In this document: in pieces, positions 18,824 to 27,592 of the stretch | Layout: every line of letters begins with the position of its first letter | Position numbering within the stretch: position 1 is the first letter of the stretch | Made by a program: the position numbers and the translations under genes | Assembly (NCBI RefSeq): GCF_945285465.1 | Contig: NZ_CALYQK010000008.1 | Coordinates: 1-52,531 of the forward strand | DNA: 52,531 bases | Reading direction: 5' to 3' | Source: an uncultured Bartonella sp. | GTDB taxonomy: Bacteria; Pseudomonadota; Alphaproteobacteria; Rhizobiales; Rhizobiaceae | The notes under the pieces: generated by a model | Database searches by the model: none | What the model was told of the DNA's origin: nothing | What the model saw: the letters and a program-made list of their open reading frames with translations, nothing else

Positions 18824-19063
18824 ATGATGATGAAAAAGCTTCTTTTTTTTGCGACTTTTATATGTCTGGCGGGCACATCGGCGGCGTATTGCGCCGATTG
18901 CACAGAAGTGGGTAAACGCGTTGCCAATGAGCAGGGGGGCACTCTTGCCCGGGCAACGCTCGATACACAAAATGGTGGCAATACCTGTGTAATTATTGTG
19001 CTGGTTCCGGCACGTGATGGTGAAAAGCCGCGTCGTGTCGAAATAGCTGTTCCAGCGAACTAG
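18824..19063 (+). CDS. feuN: FeuN-like small periplasmic regulator (PepSY-like)
   Basis: 79 residues with a signal peptide ending near AYCA. The mature part has two cysteines (in ADCTEVG and NTCVII) and ends in a PepSY-like strand motif, VLVPARDGEKPRRVEI. Three consecutive ATGs (18824, 18827, 18830) make the exact start uncertain. In Sinorhizobium meliloti the small periplasmic protein FeuN restrains the FeuPQ two-component system and is encoded immediately upstream; gene order here is the same. I infer the same role from position and size. Confidence 0.75.
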   Translation: MMMKKLLFFATFICLAGTSAAYCADCTEVGKRVANEQGGTLARATLDTQNGGNTCVIIVLVPARDGEKPRRVEIAVPAN

Positions 19064-19085
19064 ACCATATTCGGGAAAAGTGCTG

Positions 19086-19751
19086 ATGAGGATTCTCGTT
19101 GTGGAGGACGACCGTGATCTGAACCGGCAGCTGGTCGACGCACTCAAGGAAGCCGGCTATGTCGTTGATCACGCTTTTGACGGACAGGAAGGCCAGTTTC
19201 TTGGTGATACAGAGTCATATGATGCGGTTATTCTCGATATCGGTTTGCCAAAAATGGATGGAATGAGTGTTGTTGAACTCTGGCGCAAAAACAGCCACAG
19301 CATGCCGGTTTTGATGTTGACGGCGCGTGACCGCTGGTCGGATAAAGTTGCCGGTATTGATGCCGGTGCCGATGATTATGTGTCAAAACCATTTCATATG
19401 GAAGAGGTGCTTGCCCGGTTGCGAGCGTTGATCAGACGGGCTTCCGGACACGCTTCAAGTGAAATCGTCTGCGGTTCTTGTGTGCTTGATACGAAAACCT
19501 CGCGCGTTACTGTCGATGGCAAGGCAATAAAATTGACTTCGCTTGAATTTGCGCTTTTTTCCTATCTGATGCACCATCAGGGGGAAATTGTTTCGCGTAC
19601 GACTTTAACCGAACATCTCTATGACCAGGATTTTGACAAAGACTCCAATACAATCGAAGTTTTTATCGGCCGTTTGCGTAAAAAACTTGGTATTGATATT
19701 ATCGAAACCATACGCAATATGGGGTATCGTCTGAAATCGCTTACAACATAA
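19086..19751 (+). CDS. feuP: FeuP response regulator (OmpR/PhoP family)
   Basis: 221 residues. The receiver domain has the phospho-acceptor Asp51 in VILDIGLPKMDG and an active-site SKPF. The C-terminal winged-helix DNA-binding domain contains LTSLEFALFSYLMHHQG and ends NTIEVFIGRLRKKLG and RNMGYRLKS. FeuP activates osmoadaptation and transport genes in rhizobia; its PhoP-like sequence agrees. ATG 19086 follows GTG-CTG; a GGGAAAAG lies upstream. It is 22 nt after feuN and 13 nt before feuQ, so one operon is likely. Confidence 0.93.
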   Translation: MRILVVEDDRDLNRQLVDALKEAGYVVDHAFDGQEGQFLGDTESYDAVILDIGLPKMDGMSVVELWRKNSHSMPVLMLTARDRWSDKVAGIDAGADDYVSKPFHMEEVLARLRALIRRASGHASSEIVCGSCVLDTKTSRVTVDGKAIKLTSLEFALFSYLMHHQGEIVSRTTLTEHLYDQDFDKDSNTIEVFIGRLRKKLGIDIIETIRNMGYRLKSLTT

Positions 19752-19764
19752 CGGCGGTTTTGCC

Positions 19765-21195
19765 ATGGCAAAAACAAACGGCAAAACAAAACTTGATTTT
19801 GTTTTTCAAACAATCAGTAAATCACTTGGATTGAGGGTGAGTATTTTTTTGACCTTATGGGTCATTGCCGCTTTAGCTTTTATCTCGGTGGTCAGTGTCA
19901 TCTTTTACCGTCAGGCGAACGAACAATATCTTGAGCGTATTTTGACCGCCCACCTTTATAGTCTTATTTCGGCAGTTAATGTTTCTTCTGACGGTAAATT
20001 GCAAGGAACTCCTGATTTGGGCGACATTCGCTATTCGGATCCGTCTTCGGGCTGGTATTGGGAGGTTGTTGCATTGTCCAACAATTTGAAAGGGCGGCTT
20101 ACTTCATCCTCTTTGGGCGGGCGCAAAGTAGTTTCGCCGAGCGAAAAAACACAACCTTTTGATGGGAAATTTTTTCGCTCTTACCCGATATTGGGGCCAG
20201 ACGGCCAACATCTTTTGGTTATCGAAAGCGACATTATTGTTGACAATAAAAACCGCGTTGCCCGGTTTCGTGTTATGGGAAATATTGATGAAACCTATGC
20301 ACAACTAGAAAAGTTCAAGAAAACACTTTTGTTTTACTTGTCGGTTTTTGGTGTCGTCAGTATTCTGATCAACCTTGTTATTATTTATATAAGCTTGCGC
20401 CCGTTAAAACGCATACGCCATTCACTTGCCGAAATACGTGCGGGTAAAGCCAATCATCTCGACACCAATTTGCCGCTTGAGGTCATGCCGCTAGCACAGG
20501 AAATGAATGCGTTGATTGATAATAACCAACGTATTGTTGAACGTTTTCGTGTTCAGGTGGGCAATCTTGCCCATTCGTTGAAAACACCGCTTTCGGTAAT
20601 TGTCAACGAAATAGACAGCAGCAATGGATCCCAGCCAATATTATTGAAAGAACAGGCCGAAATTATGCGCGCGCAAATTGAGCGCTACCTTCAGCGTGCC
20701 CGTATTGCAGCGCAGCGTGATAGTGTCATTTATCGAACACCGGTAAGACAGGTACTCGAACGGCTCGTGCGGGTCATGGGAAAACTCAATCCGGAAAAAC
20801 AGATTGAATTACAAATGAACGAGCCCGACATAGTTTTTATCGGGGAAAAGGAGGACCTTGAAGAAATTGTCGGCAATCTGCTTGAAAACTCGTGTAAATG
20901 GGCACGAAAACGCATTCTCCTGCGTTGCAGTTTAGCGAAAGCGGATGTGTTGTCGGCCAATATGATTCATCCGATGTTTGAACTTTCGGTTGCAGATGAT
21001 GGTAGCGGACTTGCATCAAACCAGCGTAACGATGCGTTGAAACGAGGCAAAAGACTGGACGAAAGCAAGCAGGGAACGGGTCTTGGCTTATCAATTGTTG
21101 CCGATATGGTTGGTGAATATGGCGGCACAATCTGCTTGTCCGATTCTGAGCTTGGCGGGCTTTGTGTGGAATTTACCCTGCCTTATGCAAAATAG
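19765..21195 (+). CDS. feuQ: FeuQ sensor histidine kinase (PhoQ-like)
   Basis: 476 residues. There are membrane helices near 26-50 (FLTLWVIAALAFISVVSVIF) and 185-210, with a periplasmic sensor between them. A HAMP segment precedes the H-box NLAHSLKTPLSV with His270, the PhoQ/FeuQ form. The ATPase domain has LLENSCKWA (N-box), VADDGSGL (G1) and GTGLGLSIVADMVGEYGG (G2). FeuQ phosphorylates FeuP in response to low osmolarity or envelope state in rhizobia. It ends convergently with the monooxygenase gene. Confidence 0.92.
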   Translation: MAKTNGKTKLDFVFQTISKSLGLRVSIFLTLWVIAALAFISVVSVIFYRQANEQYLERILTAHLYSLISAVNVSSDGKLQGTPDLGDIRYSDPSSGWYWEVVALSNNLKGRLTSSSLGGRKVVSPSEKTQPFDGKFFRSYPILGPDGQHLLVIESDIIVDNKNRVARFRVMGNIDETYAQLEKFKKTLLFYLSVFGVVSILINLVIIYISLRPLKRIRHSLAEIRAGKANHLDTNLPLEVMPLAQEMNALIDNNQRIVERFRVQVGNLAHSLKTPLSVIVNEIDSSNGSQPILLKEQAEIMRAQIERYLQRARIAAQRDSVIYRTPVRQVLERLVRVMGKLNPEKQIELQMNEPDIVFIGEKEDLEEIVGNLLENSCKWARKRILLRCSLAKADVLSANMIHPMFELSVADDGSGLASNQRNDALKRGKRLDESKQGTGLGLSIVADMVGEYGGTICLSDSELGGLCVEFTLPYAK

Positions 21196-21249
21196 GCGCG
21201 AATTGTTATTGTAAATCGATAGGCGATACGTAATGCAATAATCTCGTCT

Positions 21250-22623
21250 CTAATGACGGGTATTTGCCACACCAATATCGGCAAAGCGTTTTTTATTGAC
21301 AAAGTGTGAGTGTGGTGCAGTGTTTTTGTGCAATGGCAAATGATAGCGTTCACGCAATAGCTCGCCTTGATGAGGTGTTTGATAAACCCCTCTTTGTTGC
21401 AGAATGGGCATAACGCTGTTGGCAAAGGTATCTATGTCGTGAGGAAGTGACGGAAAAAGCACGTTAAATCCGTCGGCCGCGCCATTTTCAAACCATTGTT
21501 GCATTGTATCGGCAACTTCTTTTGCCGTTCCAACCACCAGAAGATGACCGCGAGAACACATAAAGCGTTCAACCATTTTTCGCAATGACAGCTTTCTCAA
21601 ACGTGCGTCACCAAGAATAAGACGGGTACGACTCGGTGTGTTTTTGTCATCGGCGAGCTTGAGTAAGGCGTCAGGCAAAGGTTTATCCAGTTCAATTTCT
21701 GACAGATCGACATTAAAAATATATGACAGTCTATCGATCCCGGATTGTGGCACAGCAAGCTCATTGAGATATTTCAGTTTCGCTTTTGCTTCTTCATGCG
21801 TTTTTCCGATAACCGGAACAATGCCAGGAAAAATCAAAATTTCATCGCTGTTTCTGCCAGCATTTTCAGCTTGTTGTTTGATGTCGCTATAATATTGGCG
21901 TGCACCGGTCAGGTTTGATTGGGTAGTAAATGCTAGGTCAGAATATTGCGCAGTAAATGTACGCCCGACGTCGGACGCTCCAGCCTGTGCCAATACGGGC
22001 TTGACCTGTGGCGAACGCGGCACGCTAAGAGGGCCGATTGAACGTGTGTACGAGCCGGTATAATTAGCATCATGAACAGCCGAAGGATCAAGATATAAAC
22101 CGGTTTTTTTATTGGCAATACGGGCGCCAGGCTGCCAGCTTTCCCAAAGTGCCATGACGGCATTTAATACATCTTCGGCTCGTGCATAGCGTTCCTGACA
22201 GGGGGCAAGCACGTCGCGACCAAAGTTTTTAGCTTCCGAAAGCGTTGTCGAGGTAACAATATTCCACCCGATACGACCATTTGAAATATGGTCGAGCGAG
22301 GCAAAACGTCGTGCAATATGATAGGGGTGGTCGAATGTTGTCGAGGCAGTACCGATAAGGCCAACTGTGTTTGTCGTTGCTGCAAGTGCCGAAAGAACGA
22401 CCACAGTATCGAGTGCACCGCTCACACTGTATTGTACTTCGTGTTGGAGTGCCAGAATATCTCCTAAAAATAGAGAATCAAATTGTCCTTTTTCGACCCG
22501 CTGAGCAATATCTGTCCAATAGGAAAGACGGGTAATTGCCAGTGGATCCACGTCAGGCATACGCCACGCTGCGGTGTGGCTACCCAAACCGAATACCATA
22601 GCGTTCAAATACATCCGCCTCAT
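21250..22623 (-). CDS. LLM-class flavin-dependent monooxygenase (NtaA/SnaA/DszA type)
   Basis: About 457 residues from ATG 22623, preceded by AGGATTAAAAAA, giving MRRMYLNAMVFGLGSH as in relatives. An upstream in-frame ATG at 22701 would add 26 residues and lacks a good ribosome site. The family uses reduced FMN from a partner reductase to oxidise substrates such as nitrilotriacetate or organosulfur compounds. Motifs include HTAAWRMPD, TASTTFDHPYHIARRFASLDHIS and GRIGWNIVTS. No flavin reductase or transporter is adjacent, so the substrate cannot be inferred. It is transcribed toward feuQ. Confidence 0.88.
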   Translation of the reverse strand: MRRMYLNAMVFGLGSHTAAWRMPDVDPLAITRLSYWTDIAQRVEKGQFDSLFLGDILALQHEVQYSVSGALDTVVVLSALAATTNTVGLIGTASTTFDHPYHIARRFASLDHISNGRIGWNIVTSTTLSEAKNFGRDVLAPCQERYARAEDVLNAVMALWESWQPGARIANKKTGLYLDPSAVHDANYTGSYTRSIGPLSVPRSPQVKPVLAQAGASDVGRTFTAQYSDLAFTTQSNLTGARQYYSDIKQQAENAGRNSDEILIFPGIVPVIGKTHEEAKAKLKYLNELAVPQSGIDRLSYIFNVDLSEIELDKPLPDALLKLADDKNTPSRTRLILGDARLRKLSLRKMVERFMCSRGHLLVVGTAKEVADTMQQWFENGAADGFNVLFPSLPHDIDTFANSVMPILQQRGVYQTPHQGELLRERYHLPLHKNTAPHSHFVNKKRFADIGVANTRH

Positions 22624-22853
22624 TTTTTTAATCCTATCGTGTTCTTTTGTGGTAAAGAGATCATTTGCTTCGCTATTTGACAAATATAGGCTATTTTCCA
22701 TATCGTTTTCTATAAAACATTCCGTGAGTGTAAATATGTAACTGTTTTACCAGTATTTTTTTGGGCAAAAAATATGGCATTGTGACAAAAAAGGTTTTGT
22801 AATCCCGCATTCTTCCCGATATTAGAATGTGGGACAAATTCGATGGTGTCAGC

Positions 22854-23261
22854 ATGAACAAATGCATTATTATTTTGTTGGTTCCTTTTGCAATGTTATC
22901 GGCATGCACGCATGGTCGTGTCACGAGCGACAATACACAACTTGCTGATACACGCATCATCCTCGAGACGATGGGCAACGGCCTTTTGGGAAAGGCGGCG
23001 CAAACGCTTTCTTCACGCGATCGTAAACAGGCTCTTGAAGCGGAATATAAGGCGCTTGAATATACCGATGCCGGTCAAACAGTGGCTTGGTCATCGTCCG
23101 AAGAGGGGACGTCCGGCATTGTGACACCTGGTCAACCCTATCAGGTGGGAACACAAAATTGTCGCCAATATAGCCATTCCTTTACAATTAATGGCATCCC
23201 GCAAACAGTTAGGGGCAGTGCTTGCCGCAATTCTAACGGCACATGGTCGCCGCTTATTTGA
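22854..23261 (+). CDS. Small lipoprotein, surface antigen 17-kDa-like family
   Basis: 135 residues from ATG 22854, with a lipobox MLSAC (Cys18). The mature region has LGKAAQTLSSRDRKQALEAEYKALEYTDAGQTVAW, then a C-terminal beta part with CRQYSHSFTINGIPQTVRGSACRNSNGTW. This matches the RT0821/Lpp0805-type and rickettsial 17-kDa antigen-like lipoproteins. It is probably anchored in the outer membrane. An earlier ATG at 22827 would hide the lipobox. It is divergent from the monooxygenase gene and is followed by the ccm operon on the same strand. Confidence 0.82.
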   Translation: MNKCIIILLVPFAMLSACTHGRVTSDNTQLADTRIILETMGNGLLGKAAQTLSSRDRKQALEAEYKALEYTDAGQTVAWSSSEEGTSGIVTPGQPYQVGTQNCRQYSHSFTINGIPQTVRGSACRNSNGTWSPLI

Positions 23262-23336
23262 CATATTTAAATAATTTAATGAAAGAAATCGGCGAGAGTT
23301 CTGGTTTTTTTTAAACAGCTTCTATATGAACTCATT

Positions 23337-24503
23337 ATGATATTCTGGATGTTTATTGTTTTTTTTGTTGCCGTTGTGACGATGGTCGTATTATGGGCAG
23401 TGGCTCATTCTGTCAAAGAAGGACAGAGAGGAGCTGTTGTCGATTCTGTCTCGTCCAATATGGAAATCTATAAAAATCAGTTAGCCGAAATCGATGCCGA
23501 TTTGAAGCGCGGTCTGATTGATAATGAAAATGCCGAGGAAGCGCGTCTTGAACTTTCGCGCAACATATTGGCAACAGAAAAACACAGAGCCGATAATAAA
23601 TTTTTGTCCCGTCGTGATAAAGCACTAAAAATAATGATTATAATTGCCGTTTTATGTGTTCCGGTGGTGACGCTCGGCATTTATTCGTTGATTGGACAAT
23701 CGGACCTGAAAAGTCATCCGTTTAATGAACTGATGACAAAAGATCGCGAAAAATTAAGTGCAGAAGAAAAACTTGTTCGTACCGAAGCTCTTTTTGCCCG
23801 CAATCCGGAAGATGGCAAGCTCGCCGACGAACTGGCGACCGCCTACCTTATCCAAGGTCGGTTTCAAGATGCGGTCAATACATATGTCAGTGCCTTGCGT
23901 CTAAACGGTGAAACGGCTCCGCGTCTTGTCGGTTACGGTATGGCGTTGATTGGTTATAATGACGGAACGATTAATGATGATGCGCAAAAAAGTTTTGAAA
24001 AGGCTGCAAAACTTGCCCCCGATGATTTTTACCCGCGCCTTTTTATTGCCCAGTCATTGCACCAATCAGGAAAAACCGCTGAAGCGATAAAAAGTTTGAC
24101 AGATTTTCTTGCCCGTGTCCCTAAAGATAATGCCGGTCGGCAACGTGTTGAAGCAATGATTAAAGACTTGCAGACTATGGAAACGGAAAGCCAACTGTCG
24201 CAGAAGGGCGGGTTGAACGAAGAAAAAGCGGCGACCAAGTCGGAACAAAATGAAAAACGCGACGAGATTGTAGCTATGGTTGATCGACTGGCTGCGCGGC
24301 TTCAACAAAATCCGGATGATCTTGAAGGATGGAAGCAGCTTATTCATTCATGGTTGGTTCTCAAGGAAACAAACAAGGCCTTGTCGGCGTTAAAAGAAGG
24401 TCAATTGAAACTTTCTAGGGATAAAGCTTCTGAACTTATTTCCTATGCCAAGGTGCAAGGGCTTGTTCTGGAGCAAAGTTCAGGTGAAACAGATAATGAG
24501 TAA
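23337..24503 (+). CDS. ccmI: Cytochrome c maturation protein CcmI (CycH)
   Basis: 388 residues. There are two membrane helices, one at the N-terminus (IFWMFIVFFVAVVTMVVLWAV) and one near 100-120, with a cytosolic segment rich in charged residues between them. The periplasmic part has TPR-like repeats (KLADELATAYLIQGRFQDAV and DDFYPRLFIAQSLHQSGKT). CcmI delivers apocytochrome c to the heme lyase. It is the first gene of a tight ccmI-ccmE-ccmF-ccmH operon; its end overlaps ccmE by 8 nt. Confidence 0.93.
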   Translation: MIFWMFIVFFVAVVTMVVLWAVAHSVKEGQRGAVVDSVSSNMEIYKNQLAEIDADLKRGLIDNENAEEARLELSRNILATEKHRADNKFLSRRDKALKIMIIIAVLCVPVVTLGIYSLIGQSDLKSHPFNELMTKDREKLSAEEKLVRTEALFARNPEDGKLADELATAYLIQGRFQDAVNTYVSALRLNGETAPRLVGYGMALIGYNDGTINDDAQKSFEKAAKLAPDDFYPRLFIAQSLHQSGKTAEAIKSLTDFLARVPKDNAGRQRVEAMIKDLQTMETESQLSQKGGLNEEKAATKSEQNEKRDEIVAMVDRLAARLQQNPDDLEGWKQLIHSWLVLKETNKALSALKEGQLKLSRDKASELISYAKVQGLVLEQSSGETDNE

Positions 24504-24990
24504 TGAAACAATCATACGTACGACAATCCAGAAGGGATTACGTCGTCGTAAGACCAAGCGTTTATTCATGATATTAGGCGGTATCGTTGTCTTGGCAATC
24601 GCTACCGGACTTGTGCTTTATGCGATGCGCGGAACGGCGAGCTTTTTCCGTATGCCTTCCGAAATTACCACGGAAGATATAATGTCTGGTCGGCCTTTGC
24701 GGCTTGGAGGTTTTGTAGAAAAAGGCTCGGTCAGCAAAGACAGCGGTACCCACATAACCTTTGCCATAACCGATTTTTCAAAAAACGAGACAGTGAAATT
24801 CAACGGGGTTTTGCCGGATCTTTTCCGTGAAGGCCAGGGTATTATTGCCGAGGGTCATTTTACTCGGGACGGCGTTTTTGTGGCCGACCGTGTTTTAGCA
24901 AAGCATGACGAAACATATGTGCCAAAAGAGATTGTCGATAGGCTAAAAGATCAGGGATTATGGGAGGCCTACCAGAAACATGATGGTTGA
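24496..24990 (+). CDS. ccmE: Cytochrome c maturation heme chaperone CcmE (CycJ)
   Basis: 164 residues. A basic N-terminus and one membrane helix (about 23-43) are followed by an OB-fold. The heme-attachment His137 lies in AKHDETYVP, with Tyr141. CcmE carries heme covalently in the periplasm and hands it to CcmF/CcmH. ATG 24496 overlaps ccmI; longer in-frame starts inside ccmI are unlikely. The 3' end overlaps ccmF by 11 nt. Confidence 0.96.
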   Translation: MSNETIIRTTIQKGLRRRKTKRLFMILGGIVVLAIATGLVLYAMRGTASFFRMPSEITTEDIMSGRPLRLGGFVEKGSVSKDSGTHITFAITDFSKNETVKFNGVLPDLFREGQGIIAEGHFTRDGVFVADRVLAKHDETYVPKEIVDRLKDQGLWEAYQKHDG

Positions 24991-26962
24991 AATTGGCTTG
25001 CTTGCGCTTTGTGCGGCTCTTGCTGTGGCTCTTTTTGCGGCGTTTATACCGGCTTTAGGGGTCTATCGTGCCGATCGCCGGTTGATTGATGCTGCGGTTC
25101 CACTTGCCTATCTGATTTTTTTTCTGGTACTTCTATCATTTGTCTCTCTGGTTCATGCTTATATTGTTTCAGATTTTTCGGTGTTGAATGTTGTTCAAAA
25201 CTCGCATTCGGAAAAACCGTTGCTTTATAAAATTTCGGGTGTCTGGGGCAATCATGAGGGATCAATGCTCCTTTGGGTATTTATTCTGACGTTTTTTTCT
25301 TTTCTAATTGCGACATTTGGCAAGAATTTACCGGAACGTTTAAAAGCACTTATTTTAAGTTCACAGGCATGGATAACCTCGGCTTTTCTGCTTTTTATTC
25401 TTTTCACATCAAATCCGTTTTTGCGTGTCGATCCGCCAGCATTGCAGGGGCGTGATCTCAACCCCATTTTGCAGGATATTGGCCTTGCCATTCATCCGCC
25501 ACTTCTTTACCTCGGTTATGTAGGATTTTCTGTCTGTTTTTCTTTTGCGATTGCCGCATTGATTGACGGCCGGGTGGATGCAGCCTGGGCACGCTGGGTG
25601 AGGCCATGGACACTGGTGTCGTGGATTTTTCTGACTGGCGGTATCATGGTTGGTTCTTATTGGGCCTATTATGAATTGGGGTGGGGCGGCTACTGGTTTT
25701 GGGATCCTGTCGAAAACGCGTCATTAATGCCGTGGCTTGCCGGTACGGCACTTCTTCATTCGGCAATTGTTTTGGAAAAACGTGGTGCCTTGAAAATCTG
25801 GACTTTGTTTCTGGCAATACTGACCTTTTCCTTGTCGTTAATGGGAACTTTCCTGGTTCGCTCGGGAATTTTGACATCGGTTCACAGTTTTGCCGTTGAT
25901 CCGGCGCGCGGCCGCGCCATTCTGGCAATTTTGTTTTTCTTTATCGGCGCAGCTCTTATTCTTTTTGCTATACGTGCCTCATCGTTGAAAACCGGCGGCT
26001 TGTTTCGGCCTATTTCGCGCGAAGGGATGCTGGTATTCAACAATCTGTTTTTAACCACAGCTACGGCAACGGTATTGATCGGAACTCTTTATCCGCTGCT
26101 TTTGGAAACCTTGACAGGGCAGAAAATATCTGTTGGTGCGCCGTTTTTTAACCTGACGTTTGCCCCGTTAATGGTACCACTTTTATTGATGGTGCCTTTT
26201 GGTCCGTTAATGGCGTGGAAAAGAGGCGATATGCTTGCCGTTGCCGAAAAGCTGTGGGGGGCTTTTGCTCTTGCGTTGATTGCCGGTTTTATTGTGCTTT
26301 ATCAAACATCCATGCGTTCTTTGCTTGCCTCGCTTGGAATTGGTTTGGCTTCCTTTGTTGTTTTTGGCGGTCTTTTTGATCTTTGGTTTAAAAGCGGCAA
26401 TAAAAATACCGGTTTTTTAGTACGGCTGAAACGTTTGCGTGGATTGCCCCGTTCAAATTACGGTACTGCTTTTGCCCATATCGGTCTTGGTATTACGTTG
26501 TTTGGAATTATCGTCGTGGCGACTTTCGGTCAGGAAAGCATTTTAACGATGCAAGCGGGTCAAAAAACGGAAATAGCCGGTAAGCAATTATTGCTTGAAG
26601 GTGCACGTAATGTTCATGGTGCCAATTATTCGCAGACGGAATTTGAATTTTCTGTAACGGCAAAAGGGCGCGATCTCGGCACAATCACCGCCGCCAAGCG
26701 TTTCTACCCTTCGCAGAATATGCCGACAACCGAATCGGGCATTAAAAACTATGGTTTATCGCAGCTTTATATTGCTCCCGGTGACGTTAATAATAATGGT
26801 TTGGTGCTTCATATATGGTGGAAGCCGCAAGTCATATGTATCTGGCTGGGTGCATTTTTCATGATGGTTGGCGGGGTGTTATCTTTATCTGACAGGCGTT
26901 TGCGCGTCGGCGCACCGCAGCGGGCGCGTTCACGGTCAAAACCGGCCAAAAGGGGGCTTTGA
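24980..26962 (+). CDS. ccmF: Heme lyase subunit CcmF (CycK)
   Basis: 660 residues with a dozen or more membrane helices. The heme-handling WWD motif is clear at about 228-253 (YELGWGGYWFWDPVEN), with histidines nearby, such as NSHSEKPL and WGNHEGS. CcmF attaches heme to apocytochrome c together with CcmH. Two ATGs, 24980 and 24983, both lie inside the end of ccmE. The stop overlaps the ccmH start (TGATG). Confidence 0.97.
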   Translation: MMVEIGLLALCAALAVALFAAFIPALGVYRADRRLIDAAVPLAYLIFFLVLLSFVSLVHAYIVSDFSVLNVVQNSHSEKPLLYKISGVWGNHEGSMLLWVFILTFFSFLIATFGKNLPERLKALILSSQAWITSAFLLFILFTSNPFLRVDPPALQGRDLNPILQDIGLAIHPPLLYLGYVGFSVCFSFAIAALIDGRVDAAWARWVRPWTLVSWIFLTGGIMVGSYWAYYELGWGGYWFWDPVENASLMPWLAGTALLHSAIVLEKRGALKIWTLFLAILTFSLSLMGTFLVRSGILTSVHSFAVDPARGRAILAILFFFIGAALILFAIRASSLKTGGLFRPISREGMLVFNNLFLTTATATVLIGTLYPLLLETLTGQKISVGAPFFNLTFAPLMVPLLLMVPFGPLMAWKRGDMLAVAEKLWGAFALALIAGFIVLYQTSMRSLLASLGIGLASFVVFGGLFDLWFKSGNKNTGFLVRLKRLRGLPRSNYGTAFAHIGLGITLFGIIVVATFGQESILTMQAGQKTEIAGKQLLLEGARNVHGANYSQTEFEFSVTAKGRDLGTITAAKRFYPSQNMPTTESGIKNYGLSQLYIAPGDVNNNGLVLHIWWKPQVICIWLGAFFMMVGGVLSLSDRRLRVGAPQRARSRSKPAKRGL

Positions 26963-27432
26963 TGCGTGTTGTTATTCGAGGTTTTATCGCTTTTACGATT
27001 ATTTTTGCTACCTTAAGTCGGGTGTACGGCGTATTGCCTGATGAAATTCTGAATGACCCGGCTTTGGAAGCGCGGGCGCGCGATATTTCGGCCCATTTAA
27101 GATGTCTTGTTTGCCAGAATGAATCAATTGACGATTCGGGTGCGCCGCTGGCGCGTGATTTGCGCATTCTGGTGCGTGAACGCTTGAAAGCCGGTGACAG
27201 CGACCGTCAGGTTATTGATTTTCTGGTTGCCCGTTATGGTGAGTTTGTTTTGTTAAAGCCGCGGTTGAATGAAGAAACGTTGCTTTTGTGGCTTGCCCCG
27301 TTATTCATTATTATTGTTGCTGCCGGAGCAATATTTTGGCGTATCCGACACAATGGACACAATAAAGTGATACCTTTGAGCAACGAGGAAAAAAAACGCC
27401 TCGAACAAATCTTGAAAGCCAAGAAGCACTAG
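26962..27432 (+). CDS. ccmH: Cytochrome c maturation protein CcmH (CycL)
   Basis: 156 residues. There is a signal or anchor helix at 5-22, then the redox motif LRCLVCQ (Cys48 and Cys51) that reduces apocytochrome cysteines, and a C-terminal helix (LLLWLAPLFIIIVAAGAIFW) that anchors it. The ATG shares its A with the ccmF stop codon. It is the last gene of the ccmIEFH operon. Other ccm genes (ABCDG) are not in the window, as usual for rhizobia, where they lie elsewhere. Confidence 0.95.
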   Translation: MRVVIRGFIAFTIIFATLSRVYGVLPDEILNDPALEARARDISAHLRCLVCQNESIDDSGAPLARDLRILVRERLKAGDSDRQVIDFLVARYGEFVLLKPRLNEETLLLWLAPLFIIIVAAGAIFWRIRHNGHNKVIPLSNEEKKRLEQILKAKKH

Positions 27433-27592
27433 AACTTTGCTCGGCAATTTATTTTTGCTAGCGCCGGTTTTTATAACGGCTATATTCAAATCTTACCAAA
27501 TTTTAATAAAATGGACAGGCGATGGTAAGGTTTATCATCCTATGTTTCCGACAACAGTGCTAAATTGCGCAAATAAAAAGGAGTTTATTAGA

